Below the pieces are notes generated by a model. The model saw nothing but the letters and a program-made list of their open reading frames with translations, was not told where the DNA came from and searched no databases. A stretch of DNA of 64,000 nt from Ancylobacter gelatini. Its GTDB lineage: Bacteria > Pseudomonadota > Alphaproteobacteria > Rhizobiales > Xanthobacteraceae. Position 1 is the stretch's first letter, and every line of letters starts with the position of its first letter. A program made the translations under genes and the position numbers. The stretch lies in the NCBI RefSeq assembly GCF_022601675.1, contig NZ_JAKVIL010000005.1:186001-250000 (forward strand). Direction: 5' to 3'. Shown in pieces: positions 17,640-30,223 of the stretch.

Positions 17640-18584
17640 ATGATCGATCCCACGCTGCCGCCCCATATGCGCCCCGACAAGTCGTTCCAGGGGCTCATCC
17701 TCGCGCTCCATGCCTTCTGGGCGGATAAGGGCTGCGTGGTGCTCCAGCCTTACGACATGGAAGTCGGCGCCGGCACCTTCCATCCCGCCACCACGCTGCG
17801 CGCACTCGGTCCGCTGCCGTGGAAGGCCGCCTATGTGCAGCCCTCGCGCCGGCCCAAGGACGGCCGCTATGGCGAGAATCCGAACCGGCTCCAGCATTAT
17901 TACCAGTATCAGGTGATCCTGAAGCCCTCGCCGGCCGATCTGCAGGACCTCTACCTCGCCTCGCTCGACGCCATCGGCATCGACCTCAAGCTGCACGATG
18001 TGCGCTTCGTCGAGGACGACTGGGAAAGCCCGACGCTCGGGGCCTGGGGGCTCGGCTGGGAATGCTGGTGCGACGGCATGGAAGTCTCGCAGTTCACCTA
18101 TTTCCAGCAGGTGGCGGGCATCGAGTGCTCCCCGGTTTCGGGCGAACTCACCTACGGGCTGGAGCGCCTCGCCATGTATGTGCAGGGGGTCGAGAACGTC
18201 TACGACCTCAACTTCAACGGCCGCGAGGGCGACGAGAAGGTCACCTATGGCGACGTGTTCCTGCAGGCCGAGCAGGAATATTCCCGGCACAATTTCGAGC
18301 ATGCCGACACGGCCATGCTGCTGGAACAGTTCCGCATGGCGGAGAGCGCCGCCGCGAAATATCTCGCCGCCGGCTGGAACGACGACAAGAGCCGCCACCT
18401 GATGGCGCAGCCCGCCTACGACCAGTGCATCAAGGCGAGCCACGTCTTCAACCTGCTCGACGCGCGCGGGGTGATCTCGGTGACCGAGCGCCAGAGCTAC
18501 ATCCTGCGCGTGCGCGAACTGGCCAAGGCCTGCGGCGCCGCCTGGCTGGCGACGGCGGCGGGCGGAGCGCCCAGCGCGGCGTGA
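17640..18584 (+). CDS. glyQ: Glycine--tRNA ligase alpha subunit
   Basis: GlyQ is the catalytic subunit of the bacterial heterotetrameric glycyl-tRNA synthetase. The 314-residue protein keeps the family pattern: [37 protein letters not shown] (ATP/glycine site), [31 protein letters not shown] near residue 178 and [14 protein letters not shown] near the end. The chosen ATG at 17640 gives this standard N-terminus. Unusually, the beta-subunit gene does not follow directly: a non-coding stretch and an MFS gene intervene before glyS. Confidence 0.97.
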   Translation: MIDPTLPPHMRPDKSFQGLILALHAFWADKGCVVLQPYDMEVGAGTFHPATTLRALGPLPWKAAYVQPSRRPKDGRYGENPNRLQHYYQYQVILKPSPADLQDLYLASLDAIGIDLKLHDVRFVEDDWESPTLGAWGLGWECWCDGMEVSQFTYFQQVAGIECSPVSGELTYGLERLAMYVQGVENVYDLNFNGREGDEKVTYGDVFLQAEQEYSRHNFEHADTAMLLEQFRMAESAAAKYLAAGWNDDKSRHLMAQPAYDQCIKASHVFNLLDARGVISVTERQSYILRVRELAKACGAAWLATAAGGAPSAA

Positions 18585-18974
18585 GCGAGCGCGAACGTCG
18601 ATGTTCGCAGCCTGACCTGATTGGCCGGCCTCAAGGCACGGGCGAACGCGCGGGCCGGCCTTCCGGCCGCGCCCTCCCTGTGTCGCGCCGCCCATGGCCA
18701 TGGCGGAAGCGACATCATGTTCGGCAACAGACTTCGCCCGCCCTCGCCCGCCTCGGAAGTGAGAGCGCCGGTTCGACGACCTCGCGGCTTTCAACGACCC
18801 ACGGCGGGTGGCGGATTTGGCCGGTAGGTGGCTCGCGGGGCGATTTCCTCGGCGCGGTCCGGCGGCTACACTGTCGTCGCGCGGGTGCGTCGCGGGCGGG
18901 CGGGGGCGGCCGCGGCGAGCACCGCCGGGCGACCGCCATCGGCCGACCGCCGCTTCCAGCGCCCCGCGGGATCA
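18585..18974. other. 390-bp gap between glyQ and the MHS carrier
   Basis: No convincing gene is visible here. Frames open on both strands have Arg/Pro/Gly-rich translations typical of random GC-rich DNA. Just after glyQ there is a short inverted repeat (GCGAAC, 6 bp, GTTCGC). A promoter for the carrier may lie in the second half, but I see no clear elements. Confidence 0.5.
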
Positions 18975-20285
18975 ATGCCGGTGACCGTGACCAGCCTCGA
19001 CGACGCCTCCGCCGTCCCCTCGCCGGTCTCCGCCCCGCCCCGCGCCCTCATCGCCGGCGCGCTGGGCAATGCGCTGGAATGGTACGACTTCGCCGCCTAC
19101 GGCTTCCTCGCCGCGATCTTCGCGAAGAACTTCTTCCCCGCCAGCGACGCTTTCGTCGGCCTGCTCGCGGCTTTCGGCGTGTTCGCGGCCTCATTCCTGA
19201 TGCGGCCGGTCGGGGGCATCGTGTTCGGGCATATCGGCGACCGCTACGGGCGGCGGCAGGCGCTGTTCATCTCCGCCGGCATGATGACCTTTTCCACCGT
19301 CGCCATCGGCCTGTTGCCGACCTACGCGACGCTCGGCGCGCTGGCGCCGCTGCTGCTGCTGATGCTGCGGCTGCTGCAGGGGCTCTCCATCGGCGGCGAA
19401 TACACCACATCGGCGATCTTCCTCGCCGAGAATGCCCGCCCGCCCCGGCGCGGCTTCATCGCCTCCTTCGCCGGCTGCGGCGCCTCGGGCGGCACGCTGC
19501 TCGGCTCGGCCGTGGCGGCAGTGACCGCCACCGCCATGAGCGGCGACGATCTGGTCGCCTGGGGCTGGCGCGTGCCGTTCCTGCTCGGCGTCCTGCTCGG
19601 CGGATTCACGCTCTATCTGCGCGGCTCGGCGATTCCCGAGCCCCGCCGCGCGCCCGCCGCGCCAGACGCTCATGACGGCCTGCCGCTGATCCTCGCCTTC
19701 CGCATCGACGGCGCCAACATGCTGCGCGCCGCCGCGCTGAACCTCACGCTCGGCGTCGGCTTCTACATGCTGTTCGTCTATCTCACGACCTATATGCAGC
19801 AGGTGGATGGGCTGCCGGAGCGCCTGTCGCTCCAGATCAACACGGTGAGCATGGTCGCGGTGCTGGTGCTCGCCCCGCTGTTTGCGGCGCTGTCGGACCG
19901 GGTGGGGCGCAAGCCCGTGGTCTGCGCCGGGCTGGTCGGCCTCATCCTGTTTTCCTGGCCGCTGTTCCGCCTGCTGGATGCCGGCACGCCGGGCCTCGCG
20001 CTCGCCAGCCAACTCGGCTTTGCGGTGCTTATCGCCGCCTATGCCGGGCCGATGCCCTGCGTGCTGGTGGAGATGTTCCGCCCGGAGACGCGCTGCAGCG
20101 CGCTCTCGCTCAGCTACAATGTCGCGCTCGGCCTTGCCGGCGGCACCGCGCCGATGGTGGCGGTGTATCTGGTCACCCGCGAGCAGTTCGACATGGGGCC
20201 GGCGGTCTATCTGATCGCGGTCTCGGTGGTGTCGCTGATCGCAGCGCTGACACTGACCGAGCGTCGCGGCGGCAGCTTGAACTAA
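18975..20285 (+). CDS. MFS transporter, metabolite:H+ symporter (MHS/ProP-like) type
   Basis: This 436-residue carrier has twelve predicted helices and the hallmark of the MHS group, GNALEWYDFAAYGFLAA near residue 33, followed by GHIGDRYGRRQAL (the MFS loop 2-3 motif) and LLQGLSIGGEYTTSA in helix 4. LSDRVGRKPVV is the matching motif in the C-terminal half. MHS members import osmolytes, organic acids or amino acids with protons. I chose the ATG at 18975; earlier in-frame codons give an Arg-rich, unprotein-like leader. Its position between glyQ and glyS is odd. Confidence 0.88.
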   Translation: MPVTVTSLDDASAVPSPVSAPPRALIAGALGNALEWYDFAAYGFLAAIFAKNFFPASDAFVGLLAAFGVFAASFLMRPVGGIVFGHIGDRYGRRQALFISAGMMTFSTVAIGLLPTYATLGALAPLLLLMLRLLQGLSIGGEYTTSAIFLAENARPPRRGFIASFAGCGASGGTLLGSAVAAVTATAMSGDDLVAWGWRVPFLLGVLLGGFTLYLRGSAIPEPRRAPAAPDAHDGLPLILAFRIDGANMLRAAALNLTLGVGFYMLFVYLTTYMQQVDGLPERLSLQINTVSMVAVLVLAPLFAALSDRVGRKPVVCAGLVGLILFSWPLFRLLDAGTPGLALASQLGFAVLIAAYAGPMPCVLVEMFRPETRCSALSLSYNVALGLAGGTAPMVAVYLVTREQFDMGPAVYLIAVSVVSLIAALTLTERRGGSLN

Positions 20286-20392
20286 ACTCAACCCTCCCTT
20301 TGCGCGCCCGGGCGTGCTAGGGCGTCGCTCGATCATTTTCCCAAGGCGCGGCGGCCGGCTCGCCGCGCTCCAAGACGCAAGCGTACGCCACG

Positions 20393-22864
20393 ATGCCCGA
20401 TCTCCTGCTCGAACTGTTCTGCGAAGAAATTCCGGCCCGCATGCAGGCGCAGGCCGCCGACACGCTCAGGAAGCTCGTCACCGACGCGCTGGTGGAGCGC
20501 GGCCTGGTCTATGAGGGCGCCAAGGCCTTCGTCACCCCGCGCCGGCTGGCGCTGGCGGTGCATGGCCTGCCCGCCAGCCAGCCGGATGTGCACGAGGAAA
20601 GGAAGGGCCCGCGCGTCGGCGCCCCGGACGGCGCGATCCAGGGGTTCCTGAAGGCCTCGGGCCTCGCGTCCATCGATCAGGCCAAGATCGAAAACGACCC
20701 GAAAAAGGGCGAGTTCTACGTCGCCCATATCCACAAGCACGGCCGGCCGACGCCGGAGGTGATCGCCGAGATCGTGCCGGCGATCATCCGCAGCTTCCCC
20801 TGGCCGAAATCGATGCGCTGGGGCAGGAACTCAGTGAATCCGAACACGCTGCGCTGGGTGCGCCCGCTGCAATCGATCATCGCCACCTTCGGCCCGGAGA
20901 CCGAGGAGCCGGAAGTGGTGCCGTTCGAGGTCGACGGCATCCGTTCCGGCGACGTGACGCGCGGCCACCGCTTCCTGTCGCAGGGCACGATCCGCGTGCG
21001 CCGGCTTGACGACTGGCTGACCAAGCTGGAGGCCGCCTTCGTGGTCGCCGACCGCGAGCGCCGCAAGGACATCATCCTCAACGACGCCAAGGACCTCGCG
21101 CTGGCGCAGGGGCTGGAACTGGTCGAGGATGCCGGCCTGCTCGACGAGATTGCCGGGCTGGTGGAATGGCCGGTGGTGCTGACGGGGTCGTTCGACCCGG
21201 CCTTTCTCGACGTGCCGGACGAGGTGATCCGCGCCACCATCCGCGCCAACCAGAAGTGCTTCGTGCTCAAGGACCCCGCCACCGGGCGCCTCGCCAACCG
21301 CTTCATCCTGGTGTCGAACCTCGAAGCCACCGATGGCGGCAAGGCGATCATCGCCGGCAATGAGCGCGTGATCCGCGCCCGGCTGTCGGACGCCAAGTTC
21401 TTCTGGGAGACCGACAAGAAGACCAACGCCACCGTGCCGCTCGAGGAGCGGCTGGCGAAGTTCGGCAATGTGACCTTCCAAGAAAAGCTGGGCTCGCAAT
21501 TGGAGCGCATCCAGCGCATTGCGCGGCTCGCGCGTGAACTCGCACCGATGGTGGGCGCTGATCCGGACCTCGCCGAGCAGGCCGCGCTCTACGCCAAGAG
21601 CGATCTGCGCACCGAAGTGGTGGGCGAGTTTCCGGAAGTGCAGGGCCTGATGGGCCGCTATTACGCCGAACTGGAAGGTCTCGACCCCGCCATCGCTCTT
21701 GCGGCGGAAGAACACTACAAGCCGCAGGGCCCGACCGACCGCGTGCCGACCGCGCCGGTCTCTGTCGCCGTGGCGCTGGCCGACAAGCTCGACACGCTCA
21801 CTGGCTTCTGGGCCATCGACGAGAAGCCGACCGGCTCCAAGGACCCTTACGCGCTCCGCCGCGCCGCGCTCGGCGTGGTGCGATTGATCACAACAACTGG
21901 CGCATCGATCAACCTACGAGACGCTGTAAAAAGATCAATTGTTCTTCACGTTATTCATGGCATGCGGCCCAGCAATGGATACCCCTCTATCGCGGCGTAT
22001 TATGATTGCCAGCACGAGGAGCAACCTAAGCCAGATTGGAATGCGACACCGTACTCTCTGTTGCTGAATGCTGATGGCTTCCTTGATGCTAAGGGCAGCG
22101 ATGCCGCAATTTGTCAGGCAGGCAATCCTGATTTGGGTAGTGACCCTGAGAGTGCGTCGACAGGCGAGCTGAGATATGCGGCATACACCGAACTAACCAA
22201 TAGGCTCGAAACGCTCGACTCCGTATATATTTGCAGCGTTTTTGACGATCTCGATAACCCGACAGCCTCATACCTTGAGGTTGCCTGTTTGTTCGTTGCA
22301 CAGCATTCATGGCTGGATAAAGCCGTAAATGACCTTGCCACCGACCTCCTCTCCTTCTTCGCCGATCGCCTGAAGGTCCATCTGCGCGAGGCCGGTGCCC
22401 GTCACGACCTCGTCGATGCCGTGTTCGCACTTGAAGGGCAGGACGACCTCCTGCTTGTCACCAAGCGCGTCGAGGCGCTCGGGCGCTTTCTTGCCACCGA
22501 GGACGGCCGGAACCTGCTGGCCGGCACCAAGCGCGCGGCGAATATTCTGCGCATCGAGGAGAAGAAGGACGGCGTGTCCTATGACGGCGGCGTCGATGTC
22601 GTGCTGCTGCACGAGCCGGAGGAGCGCGCGCTCGCCGACGCCATCGCCGCGCTCGGCCCGAAGATCGAGGCCGCGCTGGCGCGGGAGGATTTCGAGGGCG
22701 CCATGGGCCTGATCGCGGGCCTGCGTGCTCCCGTGGACGCGTTCTTCGACAAGGTGACGGTGAACGCCGCCGATGCAGGCCTGCGCGTCAACCGGCTGCG
22801 GTTGCTCGCGGACATCCGCGCCATTACCCGCCAGATCGCGGATTTCGACCGCATCGAAGGCTGA
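20393..22864 (+). CDS. glyS: Glycine--tRNA ligase beta subunit, with a large in-frame insertion
   Basis: GlyS binds and positions tRNA-Gly for the GlyQ subunit. Standard features are all here: [20 protein letters not shown] at the start, [60 protein letters not shown] and [13 protein letters not shown], and after the insertion [41 protein letters not shown] and FFDKVTVNA. The protein is 823 residues, against about 690-700 for the family. The excess is one block of about 147 residues (about 500-646) between RLI and DLATDLL, where homologues have a short linker. No stop or frameshift interrupts it. That block has low GC and foreign codon use. The flanking domains look intact, so the enzyme may be active, but this is the only glyS in the window. 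Confidence 0.93.
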   Translation: MPDLLLELFCEEIPARMQAQAADTLRKLVTDALVERGLVYEGAKAFVTPRRLALAVHGLPASQPDVHEERKGPRVGAPDGAIQGFLKASGLASIDQAKIENDPKKGEFYVAHIHKHGRPTPEVIAEIVPAIIRSFPWPKSMRWGRNSVNPNTLRWVRPLQSIIATFGPETEEPEVVPFEVDGIRSGDVTRGHRFLSQGTIRVRRLDDWLTKLEAAFVVADRERRKDIILNDAKDLALAQGLELVEDAGLLDEIAGLVEWPVVLTGSFDPAFLDVPDEVIRATIRANQKCFVLKDPATGRLANRFILVSNLEATDGGKAIIAGNERVIRARLSDAKFFWETDKKTNATVPLEERLAKFGNVTFQEKLGSQLERIQRIARLARELAPMVGADPDLAEQAALYAKSDLRTEVVGEFPEVQGLMGRYYAELEGLDPAIALAAEEHYKPQGPTDRVPTAPVSVAVALADKLDTLTGFWAIDEKPTGSKDPYALRRAALGVVRLITTTGASINLRDAVKRSIVLHVIHGMRPSNGYPSIAAYYDCQHEEQPKPDWNATPYSLLLNADGFLDAKGSDAAICQAGNPDLGSDPESASTGELRYAAYTELTNRLETLDSVYICSVFDDLDNPTASYLEVACLFVAQHSWLDKAVNDLATDLLSFFADRLKVHLREAGARHDLVDAVFALEGQDDLLLVTKRVEALGRFLATEDGRNLLAGTKRAANILRIEEKKDGVSYDGGVDVVLLHEPEERALADAIAALGPKIEAALAREDFEGAMGLIAGLRAPVDAFFDKVTVNAADAGLRVNRLRLLADIRAITRQIADFDRIEG
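21890..22330 (+). other. Low-GC in-frame insertion inside glyS
   Basis: About 441 bp (147 codons) differ sharply from the rest of glyS. By hand count, 211 of the 420 bases 21901-22320 are G or C (about 50%), while flanking lines count about 58-67%. It uses codons almost absent nearby, such as AGA, AGG, CTA, GTA, ACA and TCT. The encoded stretch is mixed alpha/beta-like, acidic, with several Cys ([42 protein letters not shown]). It lacks intein splice motifs. I do not recognise it. Exact edges are uncertain by about 15 bp. Confidence 0.8.
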
Positions 22865-22957
22865 TACACGGCGGCAAAATGCCGGGCGGGAAGGTCGTTG
22901 CCGGAACCTTCCCCGCCCCGCGCGGTTCTTGAGGGTAACCCCACGGGAGTACCCTTC

Positions 22958-23122
22958 ATGGCCGTCAGTATCGTCGCCCTTCAGCCGATCATCGCGCTCA
23001 TCGCCGGCATCCTCATCCTGGTGATGCCGCGCCTGCTCAACTACATCGTCGCGATCTACCTGATCTTCATCGGCGTGGTCGGCCTGCTCGGCCCCGGCGG
23101 GCTGGAACGCTTCGGGCTTTGA
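22958..23122 (+). CDS. DUF3096 small membrane protein
   Basis: This 54-residue protein consists of two membrane helices (ALQPIIALIAGILILVMPRL and NYIVAIYLIFIGVVGLLG) joined by a short loop. This is the DUF3096 pattern as I recall it. The ATG at 22958 follows GGGAG by nine bases and gives the usual N-terminus; an upstream in-frame ATG adds a non-conserved leader. It lies 93 bp after glyS. Function unknown. Confidence 0.82.
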   Translation: MAVSIVALQPIIALIAGILILVMPRLLNYIVAIYLIFIGVVGLLGPGGLERFGL

Positions 23123-23163
23123 GCGAAGGCGGGGCTTCGGCCCCGCCGCCCGTCACCGCGCCG

Positions 23164-23565
23164 TCACGCCCGGCCCATCGCCCGGTCCACGCTCCACGGG
23201 CCGGGGCCGGAGAACACGAAGTAGAAGAAGACGAAGCAGTACAACGCTGCCAGTTCGCCGCCATTATTGATGGGATAGAATTCCCGTCCGGCATGGACGA
23301 GGAAATAGGCGAAGGCCATCACGCCCGACAGCACGAACGCCACCGGCCGCGTGAACAGCCCGATCGCCAGCAACAGGCCGCCGACCAGTTCGAACACGCC
23401 CGCCGTCCATGACAGCGAGAACATCGCCGGCGCGCCGCGGCCGCCGGGGAGAAAATCGGGAAAGCCGAGAAGCTTCTGTGTGCCGTGCTGCATCAGCAGC
23501 AGCGCCGCCATGACGCGCAGAAGGCTGAGCGCATGCGGCGCGAGACGGGTAAGCGTGGTGATCAT
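23164..23565 (-). CDS. DoxX family membrane protein
   Basis: This 133-residue protein has four hydrophobic helices. The family features are LLRVMAALLLMQHGTQKL near residue 15, AGVFELVGGLLLAIGLFTRP and VMAFAYFLVHAGREFYP. DoxX/DoxD-like proteins sit in the inner membrane and are tied to quinone or redox processes, but the role of this short type is unsettled. It is divergent from ppdK across a 322-bp gap. Confidence 0.88.
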   Translation of the reverse strand: MITTLTRLAPHALSLLRVMAALLLMQHGTQKLLGFPDFLPGGRGAPAMFSLSWTAGVFELVGGLLLAIGLFTRPVAFVLSGVMAFAYFLVHAGREFYPINNGGELAALYCFVFFYFVFSGPGPWSVDRAMGRA

Positions 23566-23887
23566 TGAACAGTCCCCCTAGCGGTGGGTTGAGTAGCCCG
23601 GCCGGCTTCCAGATGCCCGAATCCATCCCCTGCGACAATCGGCGCGGGGCTCACATTGATGTGCATCGCACAAAAAATGCCGCATCGCGAATGATGGCCC
23701 CTCAAACCCTGCGAATGATGGATTGAACCCTTGTGCACGAAAGGCTAGACCTAATTTTGGGAAAGCATCTGGCGGCCCTTTTCCGTGATGATGCAAATCC
23801 CTGATGCAGTTGAGTTTTCGGTATCGTCTGAATTTCCACCAGGGCGATGGACGCGCGCGGGCGCTTCATACCAACAGGACTTCCGAA
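23566..23887. promoter_or_regulatory. 322-bp divergent intergenic region with repeats (doxX/ppdK)
   Basis: The stretch is AT-rich compared with its flanks and should hold both promoters. It contains a short dyad TGTGC-ATC-GCACA at 23660-23672 and an 11-bp direct repeat GCGAATGATGG at 23687-23697 and 23711-23721, 24 bp apart (about two helical turns plus). Such spacing suits a regulator binding one DNA face. I see no unambiguous -35/-10 pair and no gene. Confidence 0.45.
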
Positions 23888-26566
<2,679 letters not shown>

Positions 26567-26580
26567 GTACGCGACTGAAC

Positions 26581-26612
26581 AAAAAGGCCCCGGGGCGTAC
26601 CCGGGGCCTTTT
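26581..26612 (+). terminator. Rho-independent terminator of ppdK
   Basis: A perfect 9-bp GC stem (GGCCCCGGG at 26586-26594 with CCCGGGGCC at 26600-26608) is preceded by five As and followed by TTTT. It can work on both strands, so it may also stop transcripts coming from mutS on the minus strand. Confidence 0.9.
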
Positions 26613-26804
26613 CATCAGAACATCATTCCGAATGATGTGGAACGAGATTTACCCTCATCAAGAGGCAACGCTGCGCGATCTCTAGATTGCGACGCAGGCG
26701 CCCTTGCCGCTTTCTCGCTCGCTGATACCCCTCGGGACCGCTCGCGCTTGCCAACGGCTCACCTCGGCTTCGATGCGCGGCCTCATCGCCTTCCTGGTCC
26801 ATAG

Positions 26805-29582
26805 TCAGCCCTTGCCCCGCGCGGCCGCCTTCAGCCGGTACAGCGCTTCCAGCGCTTCGCGTGGGGTCATCTCGTCGGGATCGATGCCGGCCAGTGTCGC
26901 CGCTACCGCCGCTGCCACCGGGTCCACCTTCGCGCCGGCTGCCTCGGCGACGGGCGTCCGGTTCAGCGCAGCGAACAGCGGCAGGTCGTCGAGGATGCGC
27001 TGCGCGGGTGCCGCGCGGTCGGCGCTTTCCAGTTCGGTCAGCACCGCCTTGGCCCGCGCCACCACCACGGGTGGCAGGCCGGCGAGCTTGGCGACCTGGA
27101 TGCCGTAGGAGCGATCCGCCGCGCCGGGCACCACCTCGTGCAGGAAGATCACCTCGCCCTCCCACTCCTTCACCTTCACCGTCGCGTTGACGAGGCGGTT
27201 GAGGCGCTGGGAGAGCGCGGTCAATTCATGGAAATGGGTGGCGAACAGGCCCCGGCAGCGGTTCACCTCGTGCAGATGCTCAAGGCTCGCCCAGGCGATG
27301 GAAAGCCCGTCGAAGGTCGCGGTGCCTCGCCCGATCTCGTCGAGGATCACCAGCGAGCGGTCGGTCGCCTGGTTGAGGATCGCGGCGGTCTCCACCATCT
27401 CGACCATGAAGGTCGAGCGCCCGCGCGCGAGGTCATCGGCGGCGCCGACGCGAGAGAACAGCCGGTCCACCGTGCCGAGCCGCGCCGAAAGGGCCGGCAC
27501 GAAGGCGCCGGCCTGCGCCAGCACCGCGATCAGCGCGTTCTGGCGCAGGAAGGTGGATTTACCGGCCATATTCGGGCCGGTCACCAGCCAGATGCGCCCG
27601 GCAGGCGTCGCCTTCTTGGGCGTCTCCGGGGCGGAGAGATCGCACTCATTGGCGACGAACGGCCCGCCATCGCGCTTCAGCGCCTGCTCCACCACCGGAT
27701 GGCGCCCGCCGGAAATCGCGAAATCGAGGCTGTCATCGACATGGGGCCGGACATAGGCCTGCTCCACCGCCAGCGTGGCGAGGCCGGCGGTGACGTCGAT
27801 GACCGCAAGCGCACCCGCCGCGGCGCGGATGCTCTCCGCCAGCGCGTTCACCGCCGCCACCAGCCGGTCGAAAATGCCCTGTTCGAGACTGAGCGCGCGC
27901 TCCCCGGCGCTGGCGATCTTCGCTTCCAGCTCGCCAAGCTCGGTCGAGGTGAAGCGCATCGCGCCCGCCATGGTCTGGCGATGCACGAACACGCCCGCGA
28001 AGGGCGGCTCACGCAGCCGGTCGGCATGCTGCTGGCCGACCTCGACAAAATAGCCGAGCACCGCATTGTGCCGGATCTTCAAGGACTTGACGCCGGTCTC
28101 CTCGGCATAGCGCCGCTCCAGCGCCGCCACCACGCGCCGGCTCTCGTCACGCAGCGCGCGCAAGCCGTCGAGGTCGGGATCATGGCCGGCGCGGATGAAG
28201 CCGCCATCGCGGCGGTTCAGCGGCAGCTCATCGGCCAGCGCAGCGCCCAGCAGCGCGGCCAGCGCGGGATCGACGCCCGACAAGGTGGCGGCAGCCGCGA
28301 CAAGCTCGCGCGGCGCCTCGCCCGCGATCATCCCGGCGATTGCGGCGCCTTCGGCGAGCCCCCGGCCGATGGCTGAGAGATCACGCGGCCCCGAGCGGCC
28401 GAGCGCGACACGGGACAGCGCGCGGGCAAGGTCCGGCGCGCCGGCGAGCCGCGCGCGCAGCCCCTCGCGCAAGGCCGGCGTCTCGACCAGATGCTCCACG
28501 GCATCGAGCCGCTCATTGATGCGCACCGGGTCGGTCAGCGGCTCGGCGAGGCGCCGCGCCAGCAGGCGCGCCCCGGCAGAGGTCACGGTGCGATCCACGC
28601 TGGCATTGAGGCTGCCGGCACGATCCCCGGTCGTGGTGCGCAGGATTTCGAGATTGGCGCGGGTCGCGGGATCGATCACCATCACATCCGCGCTGGCCTC
28701 GCGCACCGGGCGCTGCAAGGGCGGACGGGCGCCGAGCTGGGTGCGCTCGATATAGGCGACCACGGCCGCGGCGGCGGTCAGCTCGGCGCGGGTGAAGGCG
28801 CCGAAGGCATCCAGCGTCGCCACCTGGAAGAAACCGGCGATGCGCCGTTCCGCCACCGTGCCGTCGAAGCTCTCCTTGGGCAGCGGCGTCACCGCCGGCA
28901 GGCTGCGCCACAGCTCGCGGAATGCCGGCTCGCCGAACACCGCGTCCGGCACCAGAAGTTCGGCCGGCTCGATGCGGGCGAGATCGGCGGCGAGCCGGGT
29001 CGCATCGGTTTCCGCCACGCGGAACGAGCCGGTGGAGATGTCGGCGAAGGCCAGGGCGAAGACGTGACCATCCTCGCCGCGCAGCCGGGCCAGCGCCGCC
29101 AGCACATTCTCGCGCCGGGCATCCAGCAGCGCATCCTCGGTCAGCGTGCCCGGCGTGACCAGGCGGGTGACATCGCGGCGCACCACGCTCTTGGGGCCAC
29201 GCTTGCGCGCCTCGGCGGGGTCCTCGATCTGTTCGCACACGGCGACGCGATGGCCGCAGGCGATCAGCTTGTGCAGATATTCCTCGGCGCGCTCCACCGG
29301 CACGCCGCACATCGGAATATCCGCGCCCTGATGCTTGCCGCGCTTGGTCAGCACGATGCCGAGCGCGCGCGAGGCGATTTCCGCGTCCTCGAAGAACAAC
29401 TCGTAGAAATCGCCCATCCGGTAGAACAGCAGGCTGTCCGGGTTGGCGGTCTTGATCTCGATATATTGCGCCATCATCGGCGTGACGCGTTCGGCCTCGC
29501 CTCCCGCCTTGGGCGTGACGCGGGCTGGCTCAGGCGCGAGGGCGGGCGTCACGGCCTCAGTTTTCTCGGTCATGGAATCCAT
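26805..29582 (-). CDS. mutS: DNA mismatch repair protein MutS
   Basis: MutS recognises mismatches and starts methyl-independent or MutL-guided repair. The 925-residue protein has the mismatch-binding domain with [12 protein letters not shown] (the Phe-x-Glu pair), the connector and lever helices, then the ATPase: Walker [30 protein letters not shown], Walker [16 protein letters not shown] and ATHFHELT. The N-terminal 45 residues before MMAQYIEIK are extra and low in conservation, as in other alphaproteobacteria. The start is ambiguous between the ATGs at 29582 and 29573. The roughly 190 bp downstream, up to the ppdK terminator, show no gene. Confidence 0.97.
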   Translation of the reverse strand: MDSMTEKTEAVTPALAPEPARVTPKAGGEAERVTPMMAQYIEIKTANPDSLLFYRMGDFYELFFEDAEIASRALGIVLTKRGKHQGADIPMCGVPVERAEEYLHKLIACGHRVAVCEQIEDPAEARKRGPKSVVRRDVTRLVTPGTLTEDALLDARRENVLAALARLRGEDGHVFALAFADISTGSFRVAETDATRLAADLARIEPAELLVPDAVFGEPAFRELWRSLPAVTPLPKESFDGTVAERRIAGFFQVATLDAFGAFTRAELTAAAAVVAYIERTQLGARPPLQRPVREASADVMVIDPATRANLEILRTTTGDRAGSLNASVDRTVTSAGARLLARRLAEPLTDPVRINERLDAVEHLVETPALREGLRARLAGAPDLARALSRVALGRSGPRDLSAIGRGLAEGAAIAGMIAGEAPRELVAAAATLSGVDPALAALLGAALADELPLNRRDGGFIRAGHDPDLDGLRALRDESRRVVAALERRYAEETGVKSLKIRHNAVLGYFVEVGQQHADRLREPPFAGVFVHRQTMAGAMRFTSTELGELEAKIASAGERALSLEQGIFDRLVAAVNALAESIRAAAGALAVIDVTAGLATLAVEQAYVRPHVDDSLDFAISGGRHPVVEQALKRDGGPFVANECDLSAPETPKKATPAGRIWLVTGPNMAGKSTFLRQNALIAVLAQAGAFVPALSARLGTVDRLFSRVGAADDLARGRSTFMVEMVETAAILNQATDRSLVILDEIGRGTATFDGLSIAWASLEHLHEVNRCRGLFATHFHELTALSQRLNRLVNATVKVKEWEGEVIFLHEVVPGAADRSYGIQVAKLAGLPPVVVARAKAVLTELESADRAAPAQRILDDLPLFAALNRTPVAEAAGAKVDPVAAAVAATLAGIDPDEMTPREALEALYRLKAAARGKG

Positions 29583-29654
29583 AGGCCAAGGCTTGCAGGG
29601 GTGAGCCCGGCACTTCAAGCCCGATGCGGGTCTTGTCCCCCTAAAGCTGCCCGC

Positions 29655-30149
29655 TCACAGCTCGATGCCACGCAGCGCGTCGGGGTCCATCAGCGCCATC
29701 ATGCGGCCGGCGGCGACCCGGGCGAGCCGCAGCGTCACCGCGCGCCGGGTGGAGGCCACGAGCGGATGGCGCGGCGCCTCGCGGATCAAGCCGGCGCCGA
29801 ACGCGTCCGCGACCAGAATGCCGACATCCTCGGGCAGGATTTTCAGCGGGAAGTCGGGGGCGACGGCGAAGAACAGCCGGTCGCAGAACAGCCGGTACTC
29901 CGCCCATTTGCGGTCGGTGCGGAAGTCGATGACCGAGGATTTTATCTCCACCACCCACACCTCGCCGCGCGCGTCGACCGCGGCGATGTCGGCACGCCGG
30001 CCGGACGCCAGCACGAATTCCGGCACGCCGGCCAGCCCGCCGGCCGCGAGATAGCGCAGCGCGCCGCGCTGGATCGCGCGGGCGGTCTCGGACTGCCGGC
30101 CATCGGCCGGCGGCACCAGATCGGGCAGGGCATAGAGGGGCTCGCTCAT
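29655..30149 (-). CDS. mmcB: MmcB family DNA repair protein
   Basis: This 164-residue protein matches MmcB (formerly DUF1052), a damage-induced protein of alphaproteobacteria that supports survival after mitomycin C. Visible motifs are SGRRADIAAVDARGEVWVVE, EIKSSVIDFRTDRKW and YRLFCDRLFFAVAPDFP: the D...ExK arrangement is that of PD-(D/E)xK nucleases. It lies 72 bp upstream of mutS on the same strand, so two repair genes are adjacent. No clear SOS box was seen just upstream. Confidence 0.87.
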   Translation of the reverse strand: MSEPLYALPDLVPPADGRQSETARAIQRGALRYLAAGGLAGVPEFVLASGRRADIAAVDARGEVWVVEIKSSVIDFRTDRKWAEYRLFCDRLFFAVAPDFPLKILPEDVGILVADAFGAGLIREAPRHPLVASTRRAVTLRLARVAAGRMMALMDPDALRGIEL

Positions 30150-30223
30150 GCCCGTACTCTATATGTTCTCATCACGCCCCGGCAAGAGCCGATGGCCGGG
30201 GGCGACCCGGCCATCGGACGAAC

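Noticed and set aside
18621..18827. Small gene between glyQ and the MHS carrier
   Set aside because: The translation is rich in Arg, Pro and Gly, without hydrophobic core or conserved-looking motifs.
21890..22330. Intein or group I/II intron in glyS
   Set aside because: There is no Cys/Ser/Thr start with splice blocks nor a His-Asn end, no endonuclease motif, and the frame has no stops or intron-like RNA features; it reads as plain coding sequence.
21880..22340. Frameshift or sequencing error giving the odd GlyS segment
   Set aside because: Codon structure is sound across 147 codons, and both sides resume family sequence in the same frame. A frameshift would give Arg/Pro-rich translation at high GC, not about 50% GC.
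22089..22430. Open frames on the minus strand opposite the glyS insertion (75-113 codons)
   Set aside because: The plus-strand frame is continuous with both conserved ends of GlyS, and the minus frames have no domain-like content or ribosome site.
26623..27165. 180-codon minus-strand frame overlapping the mutS end
   Set aside because: Most of it is mutS in another frame; the 59 codons beyond the mutS stop have no recognisable domain or start signal.
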